Source: Sphingomonas canadensis (GTDB lineage: Bacteria; Pseudomonadota; Alphaproteobacteria; Sphingomonadales; Sphingomonadaceae). Taken from it: a DNA stretch of 64,000 bases. Positions 1-7,912 of the stretch are shown in pieces. Made by a program: the position numbers and the translations under genes. The notes beneath the pieces are model-generated. The model did not search any database, was not told the DNA's origin, and saw only the letters and a list, made by a program, of their open reading frames with translations. Where the stretch lies: NCBI RefSeq assembly GCF_026013525.1, contig NZ_JAPDRA010000011.1:1-64000 (forward strand). The letters are read 5' to 3'. Positions within the stretch are counted from its first letter, which is position 1, and each line of letters opens with the position of its first letter.

Positions 1-510
1 CAGCCGATCCATGACATCGACGACCTGCTCACCCTTGATGCCCTGGTCTACGTGGATCGCCAGGCACTCGCGGGTATAGGCATCGACCACGGTCAGCGCG
101 CGGAACCGCTTGCCGTTGAACAGCGCGTCCGAGACGAAGTCCATCGCCCAGATCTCGTTCGGCTGTGACGCCAGCGGGCGTTCCACGCGCCGCGCCGCCA
201 TCACATGCCGGCGCGGTCTTTTGGCCCGCAGATTAAGGCCTTCCATGCGATACAGCCGTCGAACGCGCTTCACGTTCACCGGCCAGCCCTCGCGCCTGAG
301 CAGCACGTGGATACGCCGATAGCCATAGCGCACGCGCGCCTCGGCGATCTCCTTGATCCGTTGGCGAAGTGGCGCCTGGTCGGGACGCACCGAACGGTAC
401 CGGTGCATGCGTCGATCGAACCGCAAGGCGGCACAGCCACGGCGCTCGCTCACGCCATAGCGGTCCTGCACCCAGTGCACGATCTCCCGACGCCGGCCAG
501 GCGCTAAGCT
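1..510 (-). CDS. IS3-family transposase OrfB (DDE catalytic part), partial
   Basis: The -1 frame after the A-run is open for 170 codons and runs off the window. It carries the HTH_21-like region (RYGYRRIHVLLRREGW) and the start of the rve integrase core, including WAMDFVSD with the first catalytic Asp, then ALTVVDAYTREC. The remaining D and E of the DDE triad lie outside the window. It is expected to be made only as an OrfAB fusion by ribosomal slippage, giving the active transposase. No stop codon breaks the visible part, so the copy may be intact. Confidence 0.85.
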
Positions 511-770
511 TTTTTTGCCAGAACCTCCTGGAGCATGGCTTTGTCCAGCGACAGATCGGCGACCAGCCTCTTCAGCTTCTGGTTCTCTTCCTCGAGCTGC
601 CGCATCTTGCGCAGCTCCGACGGACCCAGCCCGCCGTACAACTGCTTCCAGCGATAGAAGGTCGCTTCGGATACACCCATCTTCCGGCATACCTCCGCAA
701 CCGGCGTGCCCACCTCGGCCTGGCGCAGCGCGAACGCGATCTGCTCGCCCGTGAACTTCGACTTCTTCAT
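504..770 (-). CDS. IS3-family transposase OrfA (helix-turn-helix)
   Basis: This 88-residue protein contains a transposase_8 helix-turn-helix (KSKFTGEQIAFALRQ, then VAEVCRKMGVSEATFYRW) and a C-terminal leucine-zipper segment (MRQLEEENQKLKRLVADLSL), as in IS3-family OrfA proteins that bind the element ends. The ATG at 770 is preferred over a TTG two codons upstream; GGAG lies about 10 nt before it. The frame stops at TAG just after the A-run where the -1 shift into orfB occurs. Length and domain order are typical for the family. Confidence 0.9.
   Translation of the reverse strand: MKKSKFTGEQIAFALRQAEVGTPVAEVCRKMGVSEATFYRWKQLYGGLGPSELRKMRQLEEENQKLKRLVADLSLDKAMLQEVLAKKA
508..516 (-). other. Probable programmed -1 ribosomal frameshift site
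   Basis: On the coding strand the sequence is GCA AAA AAA GCT TAG, a run of seven A two codons before the orfA stop. Slipping back one base gives AAA AGC TTA GCG, which continues directly into the open orfB frame. Position and motif match the A-rich slippery sites known in IS3-family elements. A downstream stimulatory structure was not modelled. Confidence 0.75.
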
Positions 771-869
771 CGACAAAATCTCCAGCTCGCTCAGCTTCGA
801 TCTTGCCAGATCCCTCTCATACCAACCGGATACATTTTACGGGACAGGGTCAAGAACATGGCCGCCTCC

Positions 870-2636
870 TCAATCCGCCCAGGCGGCGTCGTCGATATGC
901 AGCTCGGCGGCGGGCCGGGCGCCCCAATCGTCGATCCTGGCGCGGCCCGCCAGCCACAGCTTGCGGTGGGGCGGGGCGGAAAGCAGCGCCTGGCCGAGTT
1001 CGCTCTCGGCCTGGCGGAAGGCGACCGATTTGAGGCTGCGCCCGTCGTCGCCCGCCACGATCGCGCGGACGTGCCCGCCGGTGCCCACCACATCGGCCTT
1101 GATCACGCGCACCGGACCGGTGGCGACCCGCGGCGCGGGCCAGCCCATGCCATAGGGGCCGCCGGCCTCCATCGCCTCCACCAGCGCCGGGTTCACCCCG
1201 CCGGGTGCGACCACGGCGTCGAGCAGCAGCGCGCGTTCGCCCATCGCCGCGGCGATCCGCTCCGCCAGCATCTCTTCCAGGAAGTCGGCGAAAGGCTCGA
1301 TCGCGTCGGCGTTCAGCGTCACGCCCGCCGCCATGGCATGGCCGCCGCCCGCGATCAGCATGCCGCGATCCTTCGCCGCCAGCACCGCCGCGCCCAGATC
1401 GACGCCGGGGATGGAGCGGCCCGATCCCTTGCCGATGCCATGATCGTCCACCGCGATCACGATCGCCGGGCGGCCCAGCTTCTCCTTGATCCGCCCCGCG
1501 ACGATGCCGATCACGCCGGGGTGCCAGCCGTGGCCGGCCAGCACCGCCACCGCGCGATTGCCCTTGGCGGCGGTCAGCGCCTCGGCCGCCTGCTGTACCT
1601 CGGCCTCGATCGCGCGGCGTTCCTCGTTCAGCCGGTCCAGCTCGGCGGCGATGGCGCGCGCCTCGTCCGGGTCCTGGGTGGTGAGCAGCCGCACGCCTAG
1701 ATCGGAACGCCCGACGCGGCCGCCCGCGTTGATCCGCGGCCCCAGCGCGAAGCCCAGGTCGCTCGCGGTCGGAGCGCGGGTGAGGCGGGAGGCGCCGATC
1801 AGCGCGTTCATGCCCGGGTTGCGCCGCTGCGCCATCACCTTCAGCCCCTGGGCGACGAATGCGCGGTTGAGCCCCTTTAGCTGGGCGACGTCCGCCACCG
1901 TGCCCAGCGCGACCAGATCGAGCAGGTCGAGCAGCCGGGGTTCCTCCGCGCCCTTGAAATAGCCGCGCCCGCGCAGCTCGCGGATCAGCGCCGCGCCCAG
2001 CAGGAAGGCGACGCCGACCGCCGCCAGATGTCCGTGCGCGGCGCCTTCGCCCTCGTCCAGCCGGTTGGGGTTCACCAGCGCGAAGGCGGCGGGCAGCTCG
2101 GTCGCGCATTTGTGATGATCGCAGACGATCACCTCCACGCCCGCATCGCGCGCCATAGCCAGCGCCTCGAACGCCTGCGCGCCGCAATCGACGGTGACGA
2201 TCAGCCGCGCGCCTTCGCCGCCCAGCCGAACCAGCGCCTCGCCGGAGGGGCCGTAGCCCTCCATCAGCCGGTCCGGGATATAGGGCCGCGCCTCCAGCCC
2301 CAGCGCGCGCAGCAGCAGGATCAGCAGCGCGGCGGAGGTGGCGCCATCGACATCATAGTCGCCGAAGATCGCGACCTGCTCGCGCGCCTCCACCGCATCG
2401 GCCAGCCGGCGCGCGGCGAGGTCCATGTCGCGGAAGATCGAGGGATCGGGCATAAACGCGCGGATGCTGGGCGCGCGATGCCGCTCCAGCTCGTCGCGCG
2501 GGCAGCCGCGCGCGAGCAGGAGTTGGGTCACCAGATCGTCGGGCGCGAAGCCGGGATCGCGCGCGTCCGCCATCAGCCCGCGCCAGCGCCAGGCCTGGCC
2601 CAGGATCGATCGCTCGACGTCCAGCGCGGCCTTCAT
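870..2636 (-). CDS. recJ: Single-stranded-DNA-specific exonuclease RecJ
   Basis: RecJ is a 5'-3' single-strand DNA exonuclease of the DHH phosphoesterase superfamily that acts in recombination and mismatch repair. The 588-residue product shows the DHH-family motifs in order: FGDYDVDG, VTVDCGAQ, the signature CDHHK, and the DHHA1 region with GHGWHPGVIGIVAGR and AGGGHAMAAG. The length fits bacterial RecJ (about 560-600). The ATG at 2636 begins MKAALDVERS. The gene is single in its orientation block, with an oxygenase gene about 115 bp upstream on the same strand, and an IS3 element has landed just past its stop. Confidence 0.95.
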   Translation of the reverse strand: MKAALDVERSILGQAWRWRGLMADARDPGFAPDDLVTQLLLARGCPRDELERHRAPSIRAFMPDPSIFRDMDLAARRLADAVEAREQVAIFGDYDVDGATSAALLILLLRALGLEARPYIPDRLMEGYGPSGEALVRLGGEGARLIVTVDCGAQAFEALAMARDAGVEVIVCDHHKCATELPAAFALVNPNRLDEGEGAAHGHLAAVGVAFLLGAALIRELRGRGYFKGAEEPRLLDLLDLVALGTVADVAQLKGLNRAFVAQGLKVMAQRRNPGMNALIGASRLTRAPTASDLGFALGPRINAGGRVGRSDLGVRLLTTQDPDEARAIAAELDRLNEERRAIEAEVQQAAEALTAAKGNRAVAVLAGHGWHPGVIGIVAGRIKEKLGRPAIVIAVDDHGIGKGSGRSIPGVDLGAAVLAAKDRGMLIAGGGHAMAAGVTLNADAIEPFADFLEEMLAERIAAAMGERALLLDAVVAPGGVNPALVEAMEAGGPYGMGWPAPRVATGPVRVIKADVVGTGGHVRAIVAGDDGRSLKSVAFRQAESELGQALLSAPPHRKLWLAGRARIDDWGARPAAELHIDDAAWAD

Positions 2637-2751
2637 CGCCTGCGCGCCGGGTTAGGATGGGGAAGGGTGTGAATCTGCACGCGACAAGTCTGTTGCACGC
2701 GCGGCGGGGATTGCAAGGGGCGGGGCGGCGAACGCCGCGCCGCGGCCCCGC

Positions 2752-3468
2752 TCAGGTCATCCGGACGTTGCCGTAATAGGAGGTGAAGGAGCCCTGCACC
2801 CAGGGGTTCTCGCGGAACCATTTGGTGATCACATATTTGGTGCCGCTCACCACCTTCATGCCCTCATGCAGCGTGTCGTAATTGGGGCTGCCGTCCGGGA
2901 GCATGTTGTTCCAGATGAGCAGCGTGCCGCGCCGGGGGGCGATGCGGATGCCCGCTCGGGGGAACCAGGTGGCGCCGCCTTCCTCGACATCGTTGAGGTA
3001 GATCATCGTCGTCCAGGTGCGCTGGCCGCCCTGCGCCTGCATCGCGGGCCAATAGCTCTCGCCTTCATGGAAATAGTCGCAATGCGCGCGGAACTGCTGG
3101 CCGGGGGCATAGCGCTGGCCCTGCATCGTCTCGCCATGTTCGGGCGGCACGCCCAGCAGCGCGGCGAGCCCTTCGTCGATCGGGCGCACCTCGTCGGCGT
3201 GGCGATTGAGGTCGCAGCTCTCGCTGGTGCGGAACTCCGGGTCCTGGCTGGCGGAGAGCAGCGTGGAGGGGCGCCGGTTCGAATCGATCAGCCCCATCAG
3301 CATGTCGCAGTCTTCGTCGCGCAGGTAATTGTGGAAGAGATAGATCTGCGCGCCCTGCGCCGGGGCGCGCTTGATGAAGGGATTGGCTTCCAGCCGGGCG
3401 GCCACGTCGCGGCTCACGCGGGCGCGGGTGGAGCTTTGGCCGGGATTCTTGCGGAACAGCAGGCTCAT
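2752..3468 (-). CDS. 2-oxoglutarate/Fe(II)-dependent prolyl 4-hydroxylase-like oxygenase
   Basis: The 238-residue protein matches the P4Hc-type 2-oxoglutarate/Fe(II) dioxygenases. The iron ligands are visible as HCDYF (His-x-Asp) and the distal His of LHEGMKV, followed by VSGTKY, whose Lys is placed to bind the 2-oxoglutarate carboxylate. The segment TTMIYLNDVEEGGATWFP is characteristic. Members hydroxylate protein or peptide prolines or small molecules; the bacterial substrate here is unknown. The ATG at 3468 (MSLLFRKN) is preferred to the in-frame ATG at 3504, because family similarity begins there. No operon partner is obvious. Confidence 0.85.
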   Translation of the reverse strand: MSLLFRKNPGQSSTRARVSRDVAARLEANPFIKRAPAQGAQIYLFHNYLRDEDCDMLMGLIDSNRRPSTLLSASQDPEFRTSESCDLNRHADEVRPIDEGLAALLGVPPEHGETMQGQRYAPGQQFRAHCDYFHEGESYWPAMQAQGGQRTWTTMIYLNDVEEGGATWFPRAGIRIAPRRGTLLIWNNMLPDGSPNYDTLHEGMKVVSGTKYVITKWFRENPWVQGSFTSYYGNVRMT

Positions 3469-3565
3469 GGCGGCGAATCTTGCCGTCTGTCCCGGCGAAT
3501 GCAAGTCCCCGTGTCGCCCGTGGTGCGGTGGACGCGGCGGGGGCCTGTCCCGGGGCGCGACGCAA

Positions 3566-3601
3566 GGAGGCCCGGCCGTGCGATTGCGCGGCCGGGCCTC
3601 C
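3566..3601. terminator. Strong hairpin between two minus-strand genes
   Basis: A perfect 13-bp stem (GGAGGCCCGGCCG paired with its complement, 10-nt loop) lies 24 bp behind the stop of the RcnB-family gene. It is well placed to end that transcript. It lacks a clear U-tract, so intrinsic termination is likely but not certain. Confidence 0.6.
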
Positions 3602-3624
3602 CGATGCCACCTGCGGTGACGAAC

Positions 3625-4710
3625 CTACCAGAAGATGTCGTAGATCACGTCGACGACCATGCCCGAGCGGATGTCCACCAGAACGGCGTCGTTGTAGTAG
3701 CGCACCCAGCGGTACGGCCCATAGGCCGGCGGCAGGCGATAGTACCACGGATCGTTGATCCAGTAATCCGGCGCGAACAGCAGCGACGCGAGCGTGAAGC
3801 CGATCGAGAACCGGGTGTAGCCATATCCCCAGCCGCTGGGCGCATAGTAGCGCGGCAGGCGATAGTAGTTGCGATACTGGCTGCGATGGCCGCGCCAGTC
3901 ATAGCGGCGATCGTCGCGCCAGTTGCGCGTCCAGCTCCGCCGGTCGCTCAGCGCGCCGCTCCAGCGCGAGTCGTCGCGCCAGTCGTTGTAGCGCCGGCCG
4001 CCGCCGTTGCCGTTCCAGTTGCCGCGGTTGCCGCCGCCGTTGTTCCAGCCGCCGTCGCGACGCCCGTCGCCACGGTTGCCGTTCCAGCCCGGCTGGCCGC
4101 CACTGCGGCCGCCATTGCCGTTCCAGCGCTGGCCGCCGCCGTTGCCGCCATTGTTCCCGCCGTTCCAGCCGGGCTGGCCGCCGCTGCGTCCGCCGTTGGG
4201 GCCGGCCTGGCTGCTCTGACCGCCGCCACGCCCGCCGTTGCCGCCCCAGCGCTGGCCGCCACTGCTGCCGCCGCCGTTCGAACTGGACTGGCCGGGCTGC
4301 CCGCGGCCGCCATTGCCGCCCCAGCGCTGACCGCCGCTGTTGCCGCCGCCGTTGCCGTTCCACATGGGAGCGCTGCCGCCGTTGTTGCCGCGCGCAACCG
4401 GCGGATTGCCGCCGTTGCCGCCGCCATTACCGTTCCAGCGCGGCTGGCCGCCGTTGTTGCTGCCGCCGTTCCACTGCGAACGCTGAGGAGGCGCGCTGGG
4501 CTGGCTCGACTGGGGCTGGCTCGATTGGGGCCGGCTGCGCTGAGGCGCTTGCGAACGCCATCCGCCGCTATCGTCGGACGAGCCGCGACCCTCGGCGCGA
4601 TGGCCGCCACGGTTTTCGCCGCCACGCCAGCCGCGGCCATCCTGGGCGAGCGCGGAAGCGGGGACGAGTGCACTTGCGGCAACCAGCGCCGCGATAATGG
4701 GCTTGAGCAT
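3625..4710 (-). CDS. RcnB-family periplasmic protein with long Gly/Asn-rich repeat region
   Basis: The 361-residue protein has a signal peptide (MLKPIIAALVAASALVPASALAQ), then about 200 residues of WNGNGG/QRWGGNGG-type low-complexity repeats, and a C-terminal RcnB-like domain (YRLPRYYAPSGWGYGYTRFS ... WYRLPPAYGPYRWVRYYNDA). In E. coli, periplasmic RcnB takes part in Ni/Co homeostasis; in sphingomonads the domain is common but the role is unproven. The ATG at 4710 is chosen because the signal peptide begins there, with AGAGGA just upstream, although the frame stays open for about 170 further codons upstream as antisense-like noise. It is followed by a hairpin terminator. Confidence 0.8.
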   Translation of the reverse strand: MLKPIIAALVAASALVPASALAQDGRGWRGGENRGGHRAEGRGSSDDSGGWRSQAPQRSRPQSSQPQSSQPSAPPQRSQWNGGSNNGGQPRWNGNGGGNGGNPPVARGNNGGSAPMWNGNGGGNSGGQRWGGNGGRGQPGQSSSNGGGSSGGQRWGGNGGRGGGQSSQAGPNGGRSGGQPGWNGGNNGGNGGGQRWNGNGGRSGGQPGWNGNRGDGRRDGGWNNGGGNRGNWNGNGGGRRYNDWRDDSRWSGALSDRRSWTRNWRDDRRYDWRGHRSQYRNYYRLPRYYAPSGWGYGYTRFSIGFTLASLLFAPDYWINDPWYYRLPPAYGPYRWVRYYNDAVLVDIRSGMVVDVIYDIFW

Positions 4711-4826
4711 TCCTCTGGTCTCCCGACCCGGCAATCGCGCCGGATTTCTTATGAAGGTTGCTCTATGGTAACCAAGCTGACTTGTTGCTGAACTGTAGTG
4801 AAAGTCAGTTGTAAGCTTTGCCGGCT

Positions 4827-5291
4827 TCAGGGGGCCTCGCCCCGGGCGATCCGCGCCGCCAGCTCGATCGCGTCGAGCAGGCGCGGATAGATGCCGCACC
4901 GGCAGATGTTGGGGATCGCCGCCTTGATGTCGTCCTCGCTGGGGTTGCGGTTGGTGCGCAACAGCACCGACGCGGCCATCACCACGCCGGGGATGCAATA
5001 GCCGCACTGGGGCACGTTGCCGGCGATCAGCGCCTCCTGCACCGGATGCGAGCGATCGGACGACAGCCCCTCGATCGTGGTGATGAAGGTGCCCTCCAGC
5101 CCCCCGATCGGCTCGCGGCAGGCCAGCCGCGCCGATCCGTCCACATCCACGGTGCAGGCGCCGCAATCGCCGGTGCCGCAGCCATATTTGGTGCCGGTCA
5201 GGTTGGATGCGTCGCGCAGCGCCCACAGCAGCGGCGTCTGCGGGTCCAGCTTATACTCGACGGGCTGGTTGTTGACGGTGAAGCGAGTCAT
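4827..5291 (-). CDS. Orphan [2Fe-2S] subunit of a molybdenum hydroxylase (isoquinoline 1-oxidoreductase alpha type)
   Basis: The 154-residue protein carries both [2Fe-2S] cluster motifs of xanthine-oxidase-family small subunits: the plant-ferredoxin-type KYGCGTGDCGACTVD and the second motif CGYCIPG...CRCG. It closely resembles IorA/CoxS-type electron-transfer subunits, which pass electrons from a molybdopterin large subunit. The start at 5291 (MTRFTVNN) matches the family; a longer in-frame extension to 5417 is basic, unrelated sequence and would overlap the divergent gene. No molybdopterin subunit gene lies beside it: the neighbours are an RcnB-family gene and a divergent dioxygenase. Confidence 0.9.
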   Translation of the reverse strand: MTRFTVNNQPVEYKLDPQTPLLWALRDASNLTGTKYGCGTGDCGACTVDVDGSARLACREPIGGLEGTFITTIEGLSSDRSHPVQEALIAGNVPQCGYCIPGVVMAASVLLRTNRNPSEDDIKAAIPNICRCGIYPRLLDAIELAARIARGEAP

Positions 5292-5401
5292 GCCGCGCCG
5301 ACCATAGCTGGCAGGGACGCCGGGATCAAAGCGCCGGGGCACGCGGACGGAAACGCGCCGTTTCCGCAACCGCCATTGTGTCCTGCGCCGGCAGGGCCGA
5401 C

Positions 5402-6211
5402 ATGACGGGCATGACACTTCCCACCCTGTTCATCCCGCACGGCGGCGGCCCCTGCTTCTTCATGGACCCGGCGGGCGGCCCGCCCGACCCGACATGGCGC
5501 CCGATGCAGGCCTATCTGGCCGGGCTGATCGAGAGCCTTCCGGAACGTCCGCGCGCCATCCTGCTGGTGTCCGGCCATTGGGAGGAGCCGCAGGCCACCG
5601 TCCATACCGGCAGCGGCCAGCCGCTCTATTTCGACTATTACGGCTTCCCCGAGCATACCTATCGCCTGCGCTGGGACGCGCCGGGCGCCCCCGATGTGGC
5701 GCTGCGTGCGGCGGAGCTGCTGTCGGCGGCCGGCTTCCCCGCGGGTGAGGAGCGCGAGCGCGGGTGGGACCATGGCGTCTTCATCCCGATGAAGGTCGCG
5801 GTGCCGGGCGCGGAAATCCCGCTGGCCCAGCTCTCGCTGCGCCGCGACCTCGATCCGGAAGCGCATATCGCGATGGGCCGCGCGCTGGCGCCGCTACGCG
5901 ACGAAGGCGTGCTGATCGTCGGCTCGGGCATGAGCTTCCACAACCTGCGCGAACGCGGTCCGCATGTCACGGATCGGGCGGCGTTGTGGGACGCGGCGTT
6001 GACCGACGCGGCCACCGATCCCGATCCTGCCCGCCGCGCGGCGCGCGTGGCGGCATGGGAAGCGCTGCCCTTCGCCCGCTTCGCGCATCCGCGCGAGGAG
6101 CATCTGCTGCCGCTGATGGTTGCGCTCGGCGCGGGCGGAGAGGGGCCGGCGCGGCTCGATCATCGCAGCGCGGTGTTCGGCTGGGCGGTGTCGGGCTACC
6201 GCTTCGGGTAG
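5402..6211 (+). CDS. LigB-type extradiol dioxygenase (4,5-DOPA dioxygenase, YgiD-like)
   Basis: This 269-residue enzyme belongs to the class III extradiol ring-cleavage (LigB) superfamily, closest to plant and bacterial 4,5-DOPA dioxygenases such as E. coli YgiD. Metal-ligand regions are visible: FIPHGGGPCFF, LLVSGHWEE, GSGMSFHNLRERG and a C-terminal FAHPREEHLLPL. Family members open aromatic catechol rings; the natural bacterial substrate is generally unclear. The start is set at 5402 (MTGMTLP), with 5411 an alternative. It is divergent from the [2Fe-2S] gene and convergent with the class II aldolase, with 7 bp between stops. Confidence 0.85.
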   Translation: MTGMTLPTLFIPHGGGPCFFMDPAGGPPDPTWRPMQAYLAGLIESLPERPRAILLVSGHWEEPQATVHTGSGQPLYFDYYGFPEHTYRLRWDAPGAPDVALRAAELLSAAGFPAGEERERGWDHGVFIPMKVAVPGAEIPLAQLSLRRDLDPEAHIAMGRALAPLRDEGVLIVGSGMSFHNLRERGPHVTDRAALWDAALTDAATDPDPARRAARVAAWEALPFARFAHPREEHLLPLMVALGAGGEGPARLDHRSAVFGWAVSGYRFG

Positions 6212-6218
6212 CCGGGGC

Positions 6219-6983
6219 TCACTCGCGCCAGCCCTTGTCGATCCGGTCGGCCAGCCGCACCATCGCGGCGAAATCGGGCGCGCCGAAGCCGCCGGGCAGC
6301 GCCACCTTGCTCATGTCGCGCTGATGCACGGCCACCACCTCCGGCGGCACCACGACCGGCTTGACCCCCGTCTTGAGGATATCGAGCTGGATCTCGCAGG
6401 CGCGCTGGAGCAGCCAGTGCTTCATGAAGGCCTCCGGCACTGTCTGGCCCATCACCAGGATGCCGTGGTTCTTCAGGAACATCACCCGCTTGTCGCCCAG
6501 ATTCTCGACCAGGCGCACGCCCTCTTCGGAGCGCACCGTGATGCCTTCGAAATCATGGTAGGCGATATGGCCCATCAGGAAGCAGGAATAGAAGTTGAGC
6601 GGCTGGAGCCCGCCCTCGATCGCGCTGACCGCCATCCCGGCCGTGGTATGGGTATGCGCGATGCAATGCGCATCGGGCAGGTCGCGGTGGAACACCGAAT
6701 GCTGGGTGAAGCCCGCCAGGTTCACCGGATAGGGGCTGTCGCACAGCTTGTTGCCCTCGATATCGATCTTGACGAGGTTGGAGGCGGTCACCTCGCTGAA
6801 ATGCAGGCCATAGGGGTTGATCAGGAAGGCGTTTTCTTCCCCCGGAACGCGCAGCGTGATGTGGTTGTAGATCAGCTCGGACCATCCGAGCATATCGAAG
6901 ACGCGGTAGCAGGCGGCAAGCTGCTGGCGTGCGGCCCATTCGGCTTCGCTGACCTTCGACTGCTGCTTGATCGCGGTGGCCAT
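6219..6983 (-). CDS. Class II aldolase/adducin-family protein
   Basis: The 254-residue protein shows the class II aldolase/adducin fold: YNHITLRVPG near the N terminus, the zinc-site motif HTHTTAG, and FLKNHGILVMG with the third metal-binding His. Relatives include L-fuculose-phosphate aldolase, but proteins of this length that start with WAARQQLAACYR are usually uncharacterised adducin-domain proteins. The ATG at 6983 (MATAIKQQ) has AGGAGAGGG immediately upstream. It is divergent from the enoyl-CoA hydratase-family gene with an 86-bp shared upstream region, so the two may be co-regulated; the substrate is unknown. Confidence 0.88.
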   Translation of the reverse strand: MATAIKQQSKVSEAEWAARQQLAACYRVFDMLGWSELIYNHITLRVPGEENAFLINPYGLHFSEVTASNLVKIDIEGNKLCDSPYPVNLAGFTQHSVFHRDLPDAHCIAHTHTTAGMAVSAIEGGLQPLNFYSCFLMGHIAYHDFEGITVRSEEGVRLVENLGDKRVMFLKNHGILVMGQTVPEAFMKHWLLQRACEIQLDILKTGVKPVVVPPEVVAVHQRDMSKVALPGGFGAPDFAAMVRLADRIDKGWRE

Positions 6984-7069
6984 TGACCCTCTCCTAAATT
7001 TTCGTGGATGCGGTATGCCACGCACGCGGCACCCATCGCAACCTGAAGCCGCAACCGGAAGGAGAGGCA

Positions 7070-7852
7070 GTGGCCTACGAACATATTCTCGTCGAAGCAC
7101 GCGGCGACGTGCTTGCCATCACGCTAAACCGGCCGGAACGGCTGAACGCGGCACCGGCCGCGATGTTCGACGAGATCGCCGCGGTGCTGGCCGCGCTGGA
7201 GGGCGCGCGCGCAGTGTTGTTCCAGGGGGCGGGAAGGGCGTTCTGTTCGGGCGCGGACATCGCCGGCGGCGCGCTGGGCGCGGGCGATCCCGCCGCCGCG
7301 ACCTATGCCGCGCTGACCGAACATTATAATCCGGCGCTGGAGGCGATCGCGGCGCTCGACGTGCCGGTGGTCAGCGCCGTGCGCGGCGCGGCGGCGGGAA
7401 TCGGGTGCAGCCTGGCGCTGGCCGCCGATTTCTGCGTGGCGAGCGAGACCGCCTATTTCCTCCAGGCCTTCGTCAACATCGGGCTGGTGCCCGATGGCGG
7501 CGCGAGTTGGATGCTGCCGCGCCTGATCGGCCGCGCCCGCGCGCTGGAAATGATGATGCTGGGCGAGCGCGTGCCCGCGGCCCGGGCGCTGGAATGGGGC
7601 ATGATCCATTCGGTGGCGGCGGACGACGCGCTCGACGCGGCCGGATGGGCGCTGGCCGAACGGCTGGCGGCCGGCCCCACCGTCGCGCTGGGCCTGATGC
7701 GGCGCAATGTGCAGGCGGCCTTCAGCACCGATCTGGCCACCGCCATGGGCAGGGAGGCGGAGGCCCAGCGCGCCGTGCGCGGCACCAGCGATTCGATGGA
7801 GGGTGGCATGGCCTTCCTCCAGAAGCGCAAGCCAGCGTTCCAGGGCAGGTAG
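7070..7852 (+). CDS. Enoyl-CoA hydratase/isomerase family protein, PaaG-like
   Basis: The 260-residue crotonase-fold protein has the oxyanion-hole segments AFCSGADI and RGAAAGIGCSLALAADF. In the catalytic region it reads NIGLVPDGGASWMLPR, with the Asp typical of PaaG-type ring-epoxide isomerases rather than the Glu of classical enoyl-CoA hydratases, followed by ALEWGMIHSV. The start is the GTG at 7070, preceded by a strong ribosome site (GGAAGGAGAGG); the frame is open 22 codons further upstream without a better start. No other paa genes are present, so a role in phenylacetate degradation is not supported by context. Confidence 0.85.
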   Translation: MAYEHILVEARGDVLAITLNRPERLNAAPAAMFDEIAAVLAALEGARAVLFQGAGRAFCSGADIAGGALGAGDPAAATYAALTEHYNPALEAIAALDVPVVSAVRGAAAGIGCSLALAADFCVASETAYFLQAFVNIGLVPDGGASWMLPRLIGRARALEMMMLGERVPAARALEWGMIHSVAADDALDAAGWALAERLAAGPTVALGLMRRNVQAAFSTDLATAMGREAEAQRAVRGTSDSMEGGMAFLQKRKPAFQGR

Positions 7853-7912
7853 CCCAACCGTTACGGGGCTCTACCGATGGCGGACCGGCCCGGTATGCCG
7901 GATAGGTTCGCC

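Larger units (their letters stand above)
1..847 (-). mobile_element. IS3-family insertion sequence, 5' part only (cut by window edge)
   Basis: Two overlapping transposase frames (orfA, then orfB in the -1 frame) joined at a run of seven A residues form the typical IS3-family arrangement. The element reads leftward and leaves the window at position 1, so its right end and its second inverted repeat cannot be seen. The outer left end is placed near 846-847, where the transcribed strand begins TGTCCCGTAAAATG. That boundary is an estimate, because terminal repeats cannot be matched. The element lies about 23 bp behind the recJ stop codon and does not interrupt recJ. Confidence 0.85.

Noticed and set aside
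3990..4490. Repetitive stretch considered as a CRISPR-like array or DNA repeat cluster
   Set aside because: The repeats are in-frame codons for WNGNGG-type residues of one protein with no unique spacers of constant size.
2866..4791. A 641-codon plus-strand frame across the oxygenase and RcnB genes
   Set aside because: It is antisense to two well-supported genes and its Ala/Pro/Val repeats merely reflect the Gly/Asn repeats of the RcnB gene.
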